Shown: positions 17,364 through 25,576 of the stretch, in pieces
Layout of the letters: each line of letters starts with the position of its first letter
How positions within the stretch are numbered: position 1 is the stretch's first letter
Source of the DNA: Fervidobacterium nodosum Rt17-B1
GTDB taxonomy: Bacteria; Thermotogota; Thermotogae; Thermotogales; Fervidobacteriaceae
Assembly (NCBI RefSeq): GCF_000017545.1
Contig: NC_009718.1
Span: 434,001 to 498,000, forward strand
Direction of reading: 5' to 3'
DNA length: 64,000 bases
The notes under the pieces: generated by a model
What the model was told of the DNA's origin: nothing
The model's input: the letters and a program-made list of their open reading frames with translations, nothing else
Database searches by the model: none
Program-made: the position numbers and the translations under genes

Positions 17364-18431
17364 TTACTCTAATCTGAAAACTCCATCGCTCGTCTCAACA
17401 GTCAAAAGCTTTGGAATAATTCCAAACTTAGTTGTGTATTTCTGCGACACTTTCTCGAATATTCTCTCAAAATTTTCATTTGCAAGAACAATGACACTTC
17501 CACCAAATCCCGCTCCAACAATTCGTGCACCGTAAATATCTGCGTACTCTTCAAATTGTTCAATCATAAAGTCTATCTCTTCACAAGATACTTCATAATT
17601 ATCTTTCAAACTGTAGTGTGATTCATAAAGGTAGCGACCAACAAGTTGTAAATTCTCCGTTTCGAGAGCTGAAAGTGTTTTAAGTACTCTCTCATTCTCT
17701 GTTATGACATGCAAAGCGCGTTTTTTAAGTACAGGTTCGATTAATCTTTCCACATCTTCCATTGTTACCTCTCTGAAACTCTTTTTTCCCATCGCTTCAA
17801 GCGCAAGCTCGCATTGCTTTCTTCGTTTGTTGTACTCTGAAGAACCTAACTCGTGTTTTATACCTGAATCTACAAGGTAAATCCTAGCACTGTCAAGATG
17901 GAACGGTATGTATTTGTATTCCCTCGTCATAGTGTCTATAAACAACGCGTGATTTTCTTTAGACAACGCTACAGCGTATTGATCCATAATCCCACATCTA
18001 ACGCCAACGAACTCAACTTCGCATTCATGCGCAATTTTTGCAAGTTCTTCTCTATTTATATCGTAATTCATCATCGATAAAATCGCGTAACCGACCCCAA
18101 CTTCAAGTGCAGCCGAACTTGAAAGCCCCGCTCCCATCGGCAAGTCCGAATCAATCTTCATATTAAAAAGCTTCACATCGTAACCATGTTCCTTAAGTTT
18201 AACAATCATACCTATAACATAGTCTGCCCAAGAATTCGTTTTTTCTAATGTATTAAATTCTATTCCTTTTTTTATTTGTTCGGAAAACACTCTGAATTTT
18301 TTTGATGGCTCAATCTCTATTTTCACATATCGTTTGATAGCAAACGGTAGTATAAAACCATCATTGTAATCTGTATGTTCCCCAATTAAATTTGCTCTCC
18401 CAGGTGAATAGACAACTATCTTCCCATTCAT
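17364..18431 (-). CDS. galK: Galactokinase
   Basis: GalK phosphorylates alpha-D-galactose to galactose 1-phosphate, the entry to the Leloir pathway. The 355-residue GHMP kinase has the galactokinase signature GRANLIGEHTDYNDGFILP near residue 12, the ATP loop MGAGLSSSAALEV near residue 96 and the C-terminal motif IVGAGFGGSVIVL near residue 308. It overlaps galT by 4 bp. No galE or galM is in the window. Confidence 0.96.
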   Translation of the reverse strand: MNGKIVVYSPGRANLIGEHTDYNDGFILPFAIKRYVKIEIEPSKKFRVFSEQIKKGIEFNTLEKTNSWADYVIGMIVKLKEHGYDVKLFNMKIDSDLPMGAGLSSSAALEVGVGYAILSMMNYDINREELAKIAHECEVEFVGVRCGIMDQYAVALSKENHALFIDTMTREYKYIPFHLDSARIYLVDSGIKHELGSSEYNKRRKQCELALEAMGKKSFREVTMEDVERLIEPVLKKRALHVITENERVLKTLSALETENLQLVGRYLYESHYSLKDNYEVSCEEIDFMIEQFEEYADIYGARIVGAGFGGSVIVLANENFERIFEKVSQKYTTKFGIIPKLLTVETSDGVFRLE

Positions 18432-19384
18432 ACTTCAACCTCCACATTCTTTAATTCTCTTGCCGCTTCTTCAGGCAATTTTGGATTTATAAACGCCCAC
18501 GTTCCTGTTTCAACACTTGCCATCCACTTTATTTTGTCTTTATCTCTCTTTACTGGATTGAATTCTATATGGAAATGAAACGCATGATCGTATCTTATAT
18601 CGTTAACAGGAGCTTGGAAAAGCATCATCATATACGGAAAAGCCTGTTGGAACAACAAATCATATTTCATTGTAACAACTTTTAAGGTTTTTGCCAAGAG
18701 GTATCTTTCAAAATTTGTTAACTGTACAATTGAGCTAACGTGCCTTTTTGGATACACATGAACTTCGTAAGGCCAACGAGCATAGAAAGGAACAAACGCA
18801 ATAAATGCATCATTTTCATATATTATCCTCTCTTTCAATTTTAACTCTTCCTCAATCACATCACAAACACCACATCTACCATGTTCATCGTAATATTCAG
18901 AAAGTGCGTTCAATTTTGTTTCTATTCTCTTTGGAATAAATGGGAAAGCGTACAATTGACCGTGAGGATGTGGGAGTGTCGCTCCAACTTCTCTTCCCCT
19001 GTTTTCGAAGATATATACATACTTAATGGACGGATGTTGAGCCAAATCTAAATACCTATCAACCCACATTCCAACAAGCTTCTCTATCTGGTGGACTGGC
19101 ATAAGACTCATCGAACTTTCATGTTCGATAGTATAAACAACGACCTCACATTGACCATTAGATTTTTCTTTTCTGAAAAGCTCACTCAAGGAGTTTACTT
19201 CTGGAGCATTCAATTTCATCGATGGAAATCTATTGTCAAAGGAAGCTAAGTCGTACGGTTCAGAAAATTCGTCCCCTCCTGGGCATAATGGACAGAAATT
19301 TACCGGATTAGTTGGCCTTTGTTGTGTAAACGCAGAAACCATTACCCACTCCCCTGTAAGTACATTCCAACGTCTTTCCATCAT
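18428..19384 (-). CDS. galT: Galactose-1-phosphate uridylyltransferase
   Basis: GalT exchanges UMP between UDP-glucose and galactose 1-phosphate. The 318-residue protein has the active-site HxHxQ (LPHPHGQLYAFPF near residue 135). A zinc-site cysteine pair is present in CPLCPGGDEF near residue 32, and a second pair, CGVCDVIEEEL, near residue 171. It sits between alpha-galactosidase and galK with 4-bp overlaps on both sides, so the three are translationally coupled. Confidence 0.95.
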   Translation of the reverse strand: MMERRWNVLTGEWVMVSAFTQQRPTNPVNFCPLCPGGDEFSEPYDLASFDNRFPSMKLNAPEVNSLSELFRKEKSNGQCEVVVYTIEHESSMSLMPVHQIEKLVGMWVDRYLDLAQHPSIKYVYIFENRGREVGATLPHPHGQLYAFPFIPKRIETKLNALSEYYDEHGRCGVCDVIEEELKLKERIIYENDAFIAFVPFYARWPYEVHVYPKRHVSSIVQLTNFERYLLAKTLKVVTMKYDLLFQQAFPYMMMLFQAPVNDIRYDHAFHFHIEFNPVKRDKDKIKWMASVETGTWAFINPKLPEEAARELKNVEVEV

Positions 19385-21069
19385 TTTACATCACCCTTTG
19401 CTTTACCAGTATTATCTTCCGTATAGTAATTAAACGTCCTTCCATCTTCTCTCTTCTCAACACTTTTAAATAACTTAACTCTTGGGATATCGAATTCTAT
19501 TTTGTACTTAGCATTTCCAAGATCTTCTATTGTAAGCTTATCACAACCATTCAAACCACAGCTAGTGATTTTGTATACACCTTCCATTAAACCCTCGACC
19601 CTGTACTTCCTTCTACCATATTTTTTGTACTCTAAAATAACATTCCAAAGCTCTTTGTCTATATTAAGTGAGAGATTATCACTTTGAATAATCATATTAT
19701 CAAGTAAAAGAGAAACGTACGTATAAAGTTGTCTGTGATTATCCGAAAGCTGTGTTTCTTCCTTTCTAAGCATCAAACAGTCTGGATCGTTCCACCACCA
19801 AACGTTGTTCATAAAGGATCTTGTAATGACATTTCTAAGCGCGAAATAAGCATTTGGGTAACCAATATCAGGTCCGTTTAAATCCCAGTAAGGTGCTGTA
19901 TCCGCACTTATCCTCATACCATCAACATATCCAATGCTTGGTAATAAAGGTGCACCACAACCAAGGACAAAAGAATCGCCTGTAGCTTTTCTTATCGTTT
20001 CCATACCAATCCTGTAAGCTTCCACTGGAGTGACATTCAAGTAACGTTTGCCTTGTATAGCTCCAGCAAAGAGAAAATCGATTTTAAAATAATCAAACCC
20101 TTTACTTTTCAAATCGATAAAAAGATTCAAAAGCCACTTTTGCGCTTCTGGATGAGTTGTGTCCAGAGCGTAAATTTTTTTATTCCAATTTTCATAGGCG
20201 ACTATCGGATTTCCATTGTTATCTTTAACAATCCATTCAGGATGGTTTTTAAATAAATCCGAAGTCTCGGCTACACTAAAAGGTGCCAACCATACTCCAG
20301 GAGTATAACCGTACTCTTTAATCTTACTTGCAACTTCTTCGAGTGAAGGAAATCTTTCATTTACTTCCCAATCACCTATATCTCTTTCCCACGCATCATC
20401 TATTTGAAAGACTTCGTAACCGTACCCATATGATTTCTCAAGATCTGAAATCATCTTATTGTAGTCAAAATCCAAGAAATATTGGTACCAGCTTGACCAT
20501 CCTATTGGATTATATCTTTTGTAATTAGCGTTGTTTTCTTTTGCCACCAAATCCGCATAGTAAGGTAATGCGATATCTGGATTTTCGTACAACACTACAA
20601 ACGATTCAACCTTTGTCCAACCGTCAAAACTTTTACCGAAGAACCTTAACTTAACACTTATACTATCTTTTGCCAATTCAAAGAATGGATGCCCCACCTT
20701 AGATTGAAGTGCACCTATCACAAAATTGTCAGAAGCTATAAAATAATCACTTACAAGTGAATTAAAGTATTTCTCTGGCATAATGGAAGCACTGAACCCA
20801 AATTTTTGAATTAGTTCTTTTGGAAAGTCAATTGAGAAATCTTCGCTTACAACTCTTGCCGGTCCCCAAGATTGCCAATTGTTTAAAAAGATTCTTTCAG
20901 GTTTTGGAAAAGTAAAAATTTCTACTTCATCTACAATCCCATTAACTTCCACATTTACTTTGTAACCAAGATGAATTTTTTCAAGTTCAACAATACATTC
21001 AAAGTTTTCATATTTTCTGTAACCAGTTACCTTGCGCAAATCTTTGAGAGATGAAATATAAATATTCAT
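19381..21069 (-). CDS. Alpha-galactosidase, glycoside hydrolase family 36
   Basis: This enzyme hydrolyses terminal alpha-1,6-galactose from melibiose, raffinose and galactomannan oligosaccharides. At 562 residues it is close to the compact Thermotoga enzyme. The nucleophile aspartate is in FDYFKIDFLFAGAI near residue 325, the acid/base aspartate in GMRISADTAPYWDL near residue 386, and the substrate-pocket tryptophans in GWSSWYQYFLDFDYNKM near residue 190. No signal peptide, so oligosaccharides are imported first. It ends 4 bp into galT. Confidence 0.93.
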   Translation of the reverse strand: MNIYISSLKDLRKVTGYRKYENFECIVELEKIHLGYKVNVEVNGIVDEVEIFTFPKPERIFLNNWQSWGPARVVSEDFSIDFPKELIQKFGFSASIMPEKYFNSLVSDYFIASDNFVIGALQSKVGHPFFELAKDSISVKLRFFGKSFDGWTKVESFVVLYENPDIALPYYADLVAKENNANYKRYNPIGWSSWYQYFLDFDYNKMISDLEKSYGYGYEVFQIDDAWERDIGDWEVNERFPSLEEVASKIKEYGYTPGVWLAPFSVAETSDLFKNHPEWIVKDNNGNPIVAYENWNKKIYALDTTHPEAQKWLLNLFIDLKSKGFDYFKIDFLFAGAIQGKRYLNVTPVEAYRIGMETIRKATGDSFVLGCGAPLLPSIGYVDGMRISADTAPYWDLNGPDIGYPNAYFALRNVITRSFMNNVWWWNDPDCLMLRKEETQLSDNHRQLYTYVSLLLDNMIIQSDNLSLNIDKELWNVILEYKKYGRRKYRVEGLMEGVYKITSCGLNGCDKLTIEDLGNAKYKIEFDIPRVKLFKSVEKREDGRTFNYYTEDNTGKAKGDVK

Positions 21070-21076
21070 TGTTTTA

Positions 21077-22093
21077 TCACTCCCCTATTTTATCAATTGT
21101 TGATTCCCTAACAATCAATTCCACATCTAATACATTTTTAACATTTTTTCCTGTCTTCTTAGTAAGTATCCCGTGTAGCATTTCAAATGCTAATTTGCCT
21201 TCCAAAATTTTGTCTATTTTAACTGTTGTAAGTGAGGGGGAGATAAACTTAGAAAAATATATGTCATCGTACCCAACAACAGCAATATCTTGTGGAACCT
21301 TTATCCCTTCCTCCTTCAGAGCACCAATTGCACCTATCGCAAAGACATCATTAAAACAGAAAATACTGTCAAATTTTATACCTTTTTTCAATAGTTCTTT
21401 TACCTTGTTGTATGCATTCTCATATCCTTCTTCAATCTCATGGACAAGAGATTTATCATATTCCAATCCAAATTCTTTAAGTGCCTTTCTATAACCATTT
21501 AACCTCATTTTTGCGACAGATTTATAAGTAAACCCATTCAAAAACAATATTCTCCTTCTTCCAATTTCAATAAGATGCTTAGTTGCGAGATAACCACCTT
21601 TTTCATCGTCTGTGTATATTTCCGGGACGTTTAGCTCATCGAAGTGAACACCAAGCACGACAAAAGGTATCCCTTTTTCTGATAGAAGCTTTATATCGTC
21701 GCACTTTTCTTGTGTAGGCGAAATTATCATCCCATCTACTCTCCTGCCAATCATAGTTTTTATAGCTTCGTTTTCTAATTCATAACTTCTTTCTGTGTTC
21801 ATGAAAATCACGTTAAATTTTTTCTTCTTGGCGGCCATTTCTATACCTTTTAAGACTTCGGAATAAAATGGATTTGAGCTATCTTCTAATATAACGCCGA
21901 TAACGCGTGTCAAACCGTAACGCAGCGAAACGGCGGTTGCGTCCCTTATATAACCTAAACGATCCGCAACTTCCAGTACCTTCTTTTTAGTTTCAACATT
22001 TATATCTGGCTTATCATTTAAAGCTCGTGAAACTGTATTTATTGACACCCCGGCTTCACGTGCTATATCACGAATAGTTACAAATTTTTTCAA
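21077..22093 (-). CDS. LacI/GalR family transcriptional regulator
   Basis: The N-terminal helix-turn-helix is typical (TIRDIAREAGVSINTVSRAL near residue 7), with the hinge helix region AVSLRYGLTRVIGVI and a periplasmic-binding-protein-like sensor domain of ~270 residues. It is encoded between the beta- and alpha-galactosidase genes, so an inducer from galactoside metabolism is likely. The candidate operator is the palindrome at 23987-23998. I choose TTG at 22093, six bases after GAGGTG; the GTG three codons upstream is part of that ribosome binding site. Confidence 0.93.
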   Translation of the reverse strand: MKKFVTIRDIAREAGVSINTVSRALNDKPDINVETKKKVLEVADRLGYIRDATAVSLRYGLTRVIGVILEDSSNPFYSEVLKGIEMAAKKKKFNVIFMNTERSYELENEAIKTMIGRRVDGMIISPTQEKCDDIKLLSEKGIPFVVLGVHFDELNVPEIYTDDEKGGYLATKHLIEIGRRRILFLNGFTYKSVAKMRLNGYRKALKEFGLEYDKSLVHEIEEGYENAYNKVKELLKKGIKFDSIFCFNDVFAIGAIGALKEEGIKVPQDIAVVGYDDIYFSKFISPSLTTVKIDKILEGKLAFEMLHGILTKKTGKNVKNVLDVELIVRESTIDKIGE

Positions 22094-22127
22094 TTTTTTC
22101 ACCTCGTTCTTCCGTATTTTTTCGCTT

Positions 22128-23957
22128 TTATTTTATTACTTTCAGTTCAAAGGCATTTAACTCGATAATTTGACTTCCTATAAATATATTATTTCTCTCA
22201 TTTTTAAGATTTAATATGTATATTCCATCCTTTGCTTCGGAATATTCCACATCGCTACCTATGAACTTTGGCTCAAGAGTTCTTGAAAGTATATTCAACC
22301 ATCCAGCTTCATTTAACACGCTCGCCAAATAGTACCTATTTGACTTTTTAACAAACAGCGGCATTCCATTGTCAAAAGTCCCCAAAATCTTTCCATCGTA
22401 AACTCTCAACTCATCCATCCAATAATCTACTTCAAAATCCGCATTCAAAATATTTGCTTTAGACTTATCAATAGCACCGAAATCCATTACTTCAACGCCA
22501 AACTCATCAATTAACATGTGTGGAGCTCTTTCGACTATCCAATTATTCTCATCTTTCAATCCCGACATACAAGTCATATAGACATTTCCTTTGAACAACT
22601 TTATTTTTTCAACAAACTCATTACCGATTTTGAAAGCATAAGGAACAATGAGAGTATGGTATTCCGACAGATCATCATCTGCAAAAACGAAATCAACGTT
22701 ATATCCCAGCTTTCTTACCGCTTTGAAAATTTCAATTATATTATCCCAATATCTGAACTTTCTGTTTACATGATTTATTCTGTGAATCCATTCATTTTCG
22801 TAATCAAAGTATATTGCCACCTCTTTTTTTGACTCAACAACATTTGGTGTCTCACTCTTTACTTTACTGTACATTTCCAATCTCTTTGTAGGTCTTCCAG
22901 CATAGTCTAACAATCCACCGTGATACTGTTCTGCTGCAAATCTAATTTGATCGAATCTAAAGGGCATAACTCCAAGTGCTCCGTTTATATATCCCTGCTT
23001 TGTCCACATATTGAGGTACTCACCTGGGTAATTTTCATTCACATCACGCCAATTAACTCTTCCGGGTTGTTGTTCGATAACAAGAAATGGTGATTTCTTC
23101 AACGAGCGCATCAAAACATGATTTGCAGATTGCCTTAAAGGGTCGTATTCTTTTGTTGCAATGTAATTATCCCAAGAAACAAAATCAAGGTATTTAGCCA
23201 TTTTCCTGTAATCGATGTCCATAAAATCAACCATAAAATTATGTGTAATTGGTTTATCTGAGTATCTTCGAATAATTTCAATTTGCATATTCATGTAATC
23301 TATGGAACTATCAGACATAAACCTGTAAATATCAAGCATCTGATGAGGATTCTCGAAAGTTGGAGTATTAATTGGAAATCCTATCTCATTCCAATCACTG
23401 TAAGTTTGACTCCAAAACACCGTACCCCATGCTTTATTCAAATTATCCAGTGTACCGTATTTTTCCTTAAGCCATTCAATAAACATCTTTCTATCATCTT
23501 CTGTAAAGGAATAAGTAGTACCGTGACAACCGAATTCATTATCAATTTGCCAAGCATCTACTATCGAACCATATCTTTTTGCATACTCTTCTACGATGCG
23601 TGCAGAGTATTCTCTGTAAACTTTCGAATTCGTCGAATAGTGCCTTCTACTTCCGAATTCTCTAACTTTTCCATTATAATCCTTTGGGAGAATCTCAGGA
23701 AATTTTCTGATAAGCCAAGCTGGTGGTGTTGCTGTTGGAGTCCCTAAAATAATATTTATTCCATTATCTTTGAGAAGCTTTATTATCTTATCAAAAAGTT
23801 CAAAATGAAATTCTCCTTCTTTCAGTTCAAAAACAGCCCAGGCAAATTCACCTATTCTTACCCAATCAATACCATATTCTTTCATTATCTCTATATGCCT
23901 ATTCCAAAAACTCTCATCCCAATGCTCTGGATAATAATCAGCTCCGTAAATTTGCAT
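22128..23957 (-). CDS. Beta-galactosidase, glycoside hydrolase family 42
   Basis: This is a GH42 enzyme of 609 residues, slightly shorter than the usual 650-690. The acid/base glutamate is in DAWQIDNEFGCHGTTYSF near residue 141, the nucleophile glutamate in PFLVIEQQPGRVNW near residue 297, and the N-terminal YGADYYPEHWDES is characteristic. A central trimerisation-like domain and a short C-terminal domain follow. It is intracellular (no signal peptide). It is the first gene of the galactoside operon, with ATG behind AGGGAGGAG. The candidate LacI operator lies 30 bp upstream. Confidence 0.94.
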   Translation of the reverse strand: MQIYGADYYPEHWDESFWNRHIEIMKEYGIDWVRIGEFAWAVFELKEGEFHFELFDKIIKLLKDNGINIILGTPTATPPAWLIRKFPEILPKDYNGKVREFGSRRHYSTNSKVYREYSARIVEEYAKRYGSIVDAWQIDNEFGCHGTTYSFTEDDRKMFIEWLKEKYGTLDNLNKAWGTVFWSQTYSDWNEIGFPINTPTFENPHQMLDIYRFMSDSSIDYMNMQIEIIRRYSDKPITHNFMVDFMDIDYRKMAKYLDFVSWDNYIATKEYDPLRQSANHVLMRSLKKSPFLVIEQQPGRVNWRDVNENYPGEYLNMWTKQGYINGALGVMPFRFDQIRFAAEQYHGGLLDYAGRPTKRLEMYSKVKSETPNVVESKKEVAIYFDYENEWIHRINHVNRKFRYWDNIIEIFKAVRKLGYNVDFVFADDDLSEYHTLIVPYAFKIGNEFVEKIKLFKGNVYMTCMSGLKDENNWIVERAPHMLIDEFGVEVMDFGAIDKSKANILNADFEVDYWMDELRVYDGKILGTFDNGMPLFVKKSNRYYLASVLNEAGWLNILSRTLEPKFIGSDVEYSEAKDGIYILNLKNERNNIFIGSQIIELNAFELKVIK

Positions 23958-23986
23958 AAAATACTCCTCCCTAAAAGTCTTTTTTT

Positions 23987-23998
23987 GGTAACGTTACC
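23987..23998. promoter_or_regulatory. Candidate LacI-family operator upstream of the GH42 gene
   Basis: GGTAACGTTACC is a perfect 12-bp palindrome with a central CG, the shape of LacI/GalR-family operators. It lies 30 bp upstream of the beta-galactosidase start, in the 206-bp intergenic region shared with the divergent MFS gene, and the regulator gene is third-party adjacent in the operon. Assignment to this regulator is inference. The rest of the gap is AT-rich and holds the MFS promoter and a small palindrome ATTCATGAAT (24072-24081). Confidence 0.6.
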
Positions 23999-24128
23999 GG
24001 TACAATTCACATCAATTAAAACAAAATATCCATACATTTCAAAATCTGATATGGTATAAATAAAAGCTTAAATTCATGAATAAATGCAGAATTTTTATTT
24101 AATCTCTTTAAATCTTTTTATTTTACTA

Positions 24129-24156
24129 TTGCATAAATTCATAATAGTGTTAAAAT
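24129..24156 (+). promoter_or_regulatory. Promoter of the MFS gene, probably giving a leaderless mRNA
   Basis: TTGCAT at 24129-24134, a 16-bp spacer and TAAAAT at 24151-24156 with an extended TGT just before it form a good sigma-A-type promoter. Only seven bases separate the -10 from the ATG at 24164, so transcription should begin at or within a base or two of the start codon. Confidence 0.6.
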
Positions 24157-24163
24157 AGTTCGT

Positions 24164-25408
24164 ATGGCGAAGTATATGAATCCGTATAGGTCTCTCAAGA
24201 ACAAAAACTATAGAAAGTTCTGGATAGCTCAGAGTATATCATTAATAGGTTCTTGGATTGATACCACTTTAAGAGGGTGGGTAGCTGTTAGTTTGTTTTC
24301 AGAAGACAAAGCAGCTGGCTTTATAGGACTTATTGCTTTTCTTAAAGGTTTCCCCTCTATTTTCTTCTCCCCTATTGCTGGTGTGCTTATAGATTGGTTT
24401 GGTGCAAAAAGCATATTGTTCTATACACAACTTTTAGATGCGGTAAATGCTTTTATTATGGCTTATCTTGTTTGGAAAGGTTTACTAAGTCCTGTGTTTT
24501 TGCTTGTTTTAAGTTTCGCTATGGGTGTTACAAGTGGTTTTTACCTTCCTTCGCGCAATACATTTATTTCTTCTATAGTAGATAGATCATTACTTCCAAA
24601 TGCATTGGCACTACACTCAATGATATTTAACGTTGCGAGGATGGTTGGGCCAACTATAGCTGGTTTCATTGTGAAATATTATGGACTACAATTGGGATTT
24701 GTTATAAATGCCATATCATTTGTTCCACTTCTCGTTGTACTGTTGATAATTCCTGAAGAAAAAATTGGTTATTCCAAAAACAATTCTTTTGGCAAATTCT
24801 TCAAAGATCTTTTCGAGGGTGTGAAATACCTTGTAAAAGATCGCACGCTTAGTTTAACGTTAACAGGATTAAGTGTTTACTCTTTATTTGGTATGCCTTT
24901 TGGTATGCTTATGCAAGCTTTTGTAAAAAGTGTTGTTAAGTCTGACATTGTTGGCTACGGGTTGATAATGGGCTTTATGGGACTCGGTGCTTTTATTGGA
25001 GCTAACATCGTAGGCGCTGTACCACCGGAAAGATTAATAAAGCTTCGAGAAGAACTTCTGCTGTTGATTATAGGAGTAAACATATTAATAGCGTCTTTTT
25101 ATCCTACTTTTACACCTTATGCAGCATTAATAATTGGCGCGTGCCAATCTTCGTTTTTCAACATCACAAACAGCAGGACACAACTTTTATCACCAAATCA
25201 CATGAAAGGCAGAGTTATGTCTTTGTATTCATTTATAAATACAGGTGGTTCCCCAACAGGTACATTTCTTCTTGGGCTTATAGGTAATAAAATTGGTGTA
25301 AGAAATTCATACGTTTTTTCCGGTATAATAGTTACAATTTATGCGATAAGTAGGATAACTTTCCTAGTCAACCACCCAAAAACTGTAAACACTCCTACTG
25401 AGAAGTAA
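24164..25408 (+). CDS. Major facilitator superfamily transporter (MFS_3/EntS-like)
   Basis: The 414-residue protein has about 12 hydrophobic segments. It begins YRSLKNKNYRKFWIAQSISL, and has GSWIDTTLRGWVAV, PIAGVLIDWFGAK (the loop 2-3 motif) and FYLPSRNTFISSIVD, which match the enterobactin-exporter-like MFS_3 group. Such proteins are usually exporters; the substrate is unknown. It is divergent from the galactoside operon, but there is no direct evidence that it carries galactosides. There is no ribosome binding site before the ATG, consistent with a leaderless message. Confidence 0.85.
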   Translation: MAKYMNPYRSLKNKNYRKFWIAQSISLIGSWIDTTLRGWVAVSLFSEDKAAGFIGLIAFLKGFPSIFFSPIAGVLIDWFGAKSILFYTQLLDAVNAFIMAYLVWKGLLSPVFLLVLSFAMGVTSGFYLPSRNTFISSIVDRSLLPNALALHSMIFNVARMVGPTIAGFIVKYYGLQLGFVINAISFVPLLVVLLIIPEEKIGYSKNNSFGKFFKDLFEGVKYLVKDRTLSLTLTGLSVYSLFGMPFGMLMQAFVKSVVKSDIVGYGLIMGFMGLGAFIGANIVGAVPPERLIKLREELLLLIIGVNILIASFYPTFTPYAALIIGACQSSFFNITNSRTQLLSPNHMKGRVMSLYSFINTGGSPTGTFLLGLIGNKIGVRNSYVFSGIIVTIYAISRITFLVNHPKTVNTPTEK

Positions 25409-25448
25409 TTGATACCAATTATTTGTACCTTCCTCTTTCTATCTCACT

Positions 25449-25497
25449 TAACTATAAGTTGTGTTATTTTTGTTTTTTATACTATATATGGTATAAT
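25449..25497 (+). promoter_or_regulatory. nrdJ promoter with two NrdR-like boxes
   Basis: TATAAT at 25492-25497 with an extended TGG and a TTGTTT at 25470-25475 (16 bp spacer) form the promoter. Two 16-bp sites resemble the NrdR box ACACTATATATTGTGT: ATACTATATATGGTAT at 25479-25494 (13/16) and TAACTATAAGTTGTGT at 25449-25464 (12/16). They start 30 bp apart, about three helical turns, and the downstream one covers the spacer and -10. NrdR represses ribonucleotide reductase genes through such paired boxes. Confidence 0.6.
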
Positions 25498-25576
25498 CTC
25501 AGAACGGAAATTCCTGAGAAATGCCTGAGAAACCTAATGCATAATATTTCAATAATTTTTTTGGGGAGGTTATATT

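Noticed and set aside
25498-25576. Cobalamin riboswitch before the B12-dependent nrdJ
   Set aside because: The leader is only about 70 nt and lacks a B12 box.
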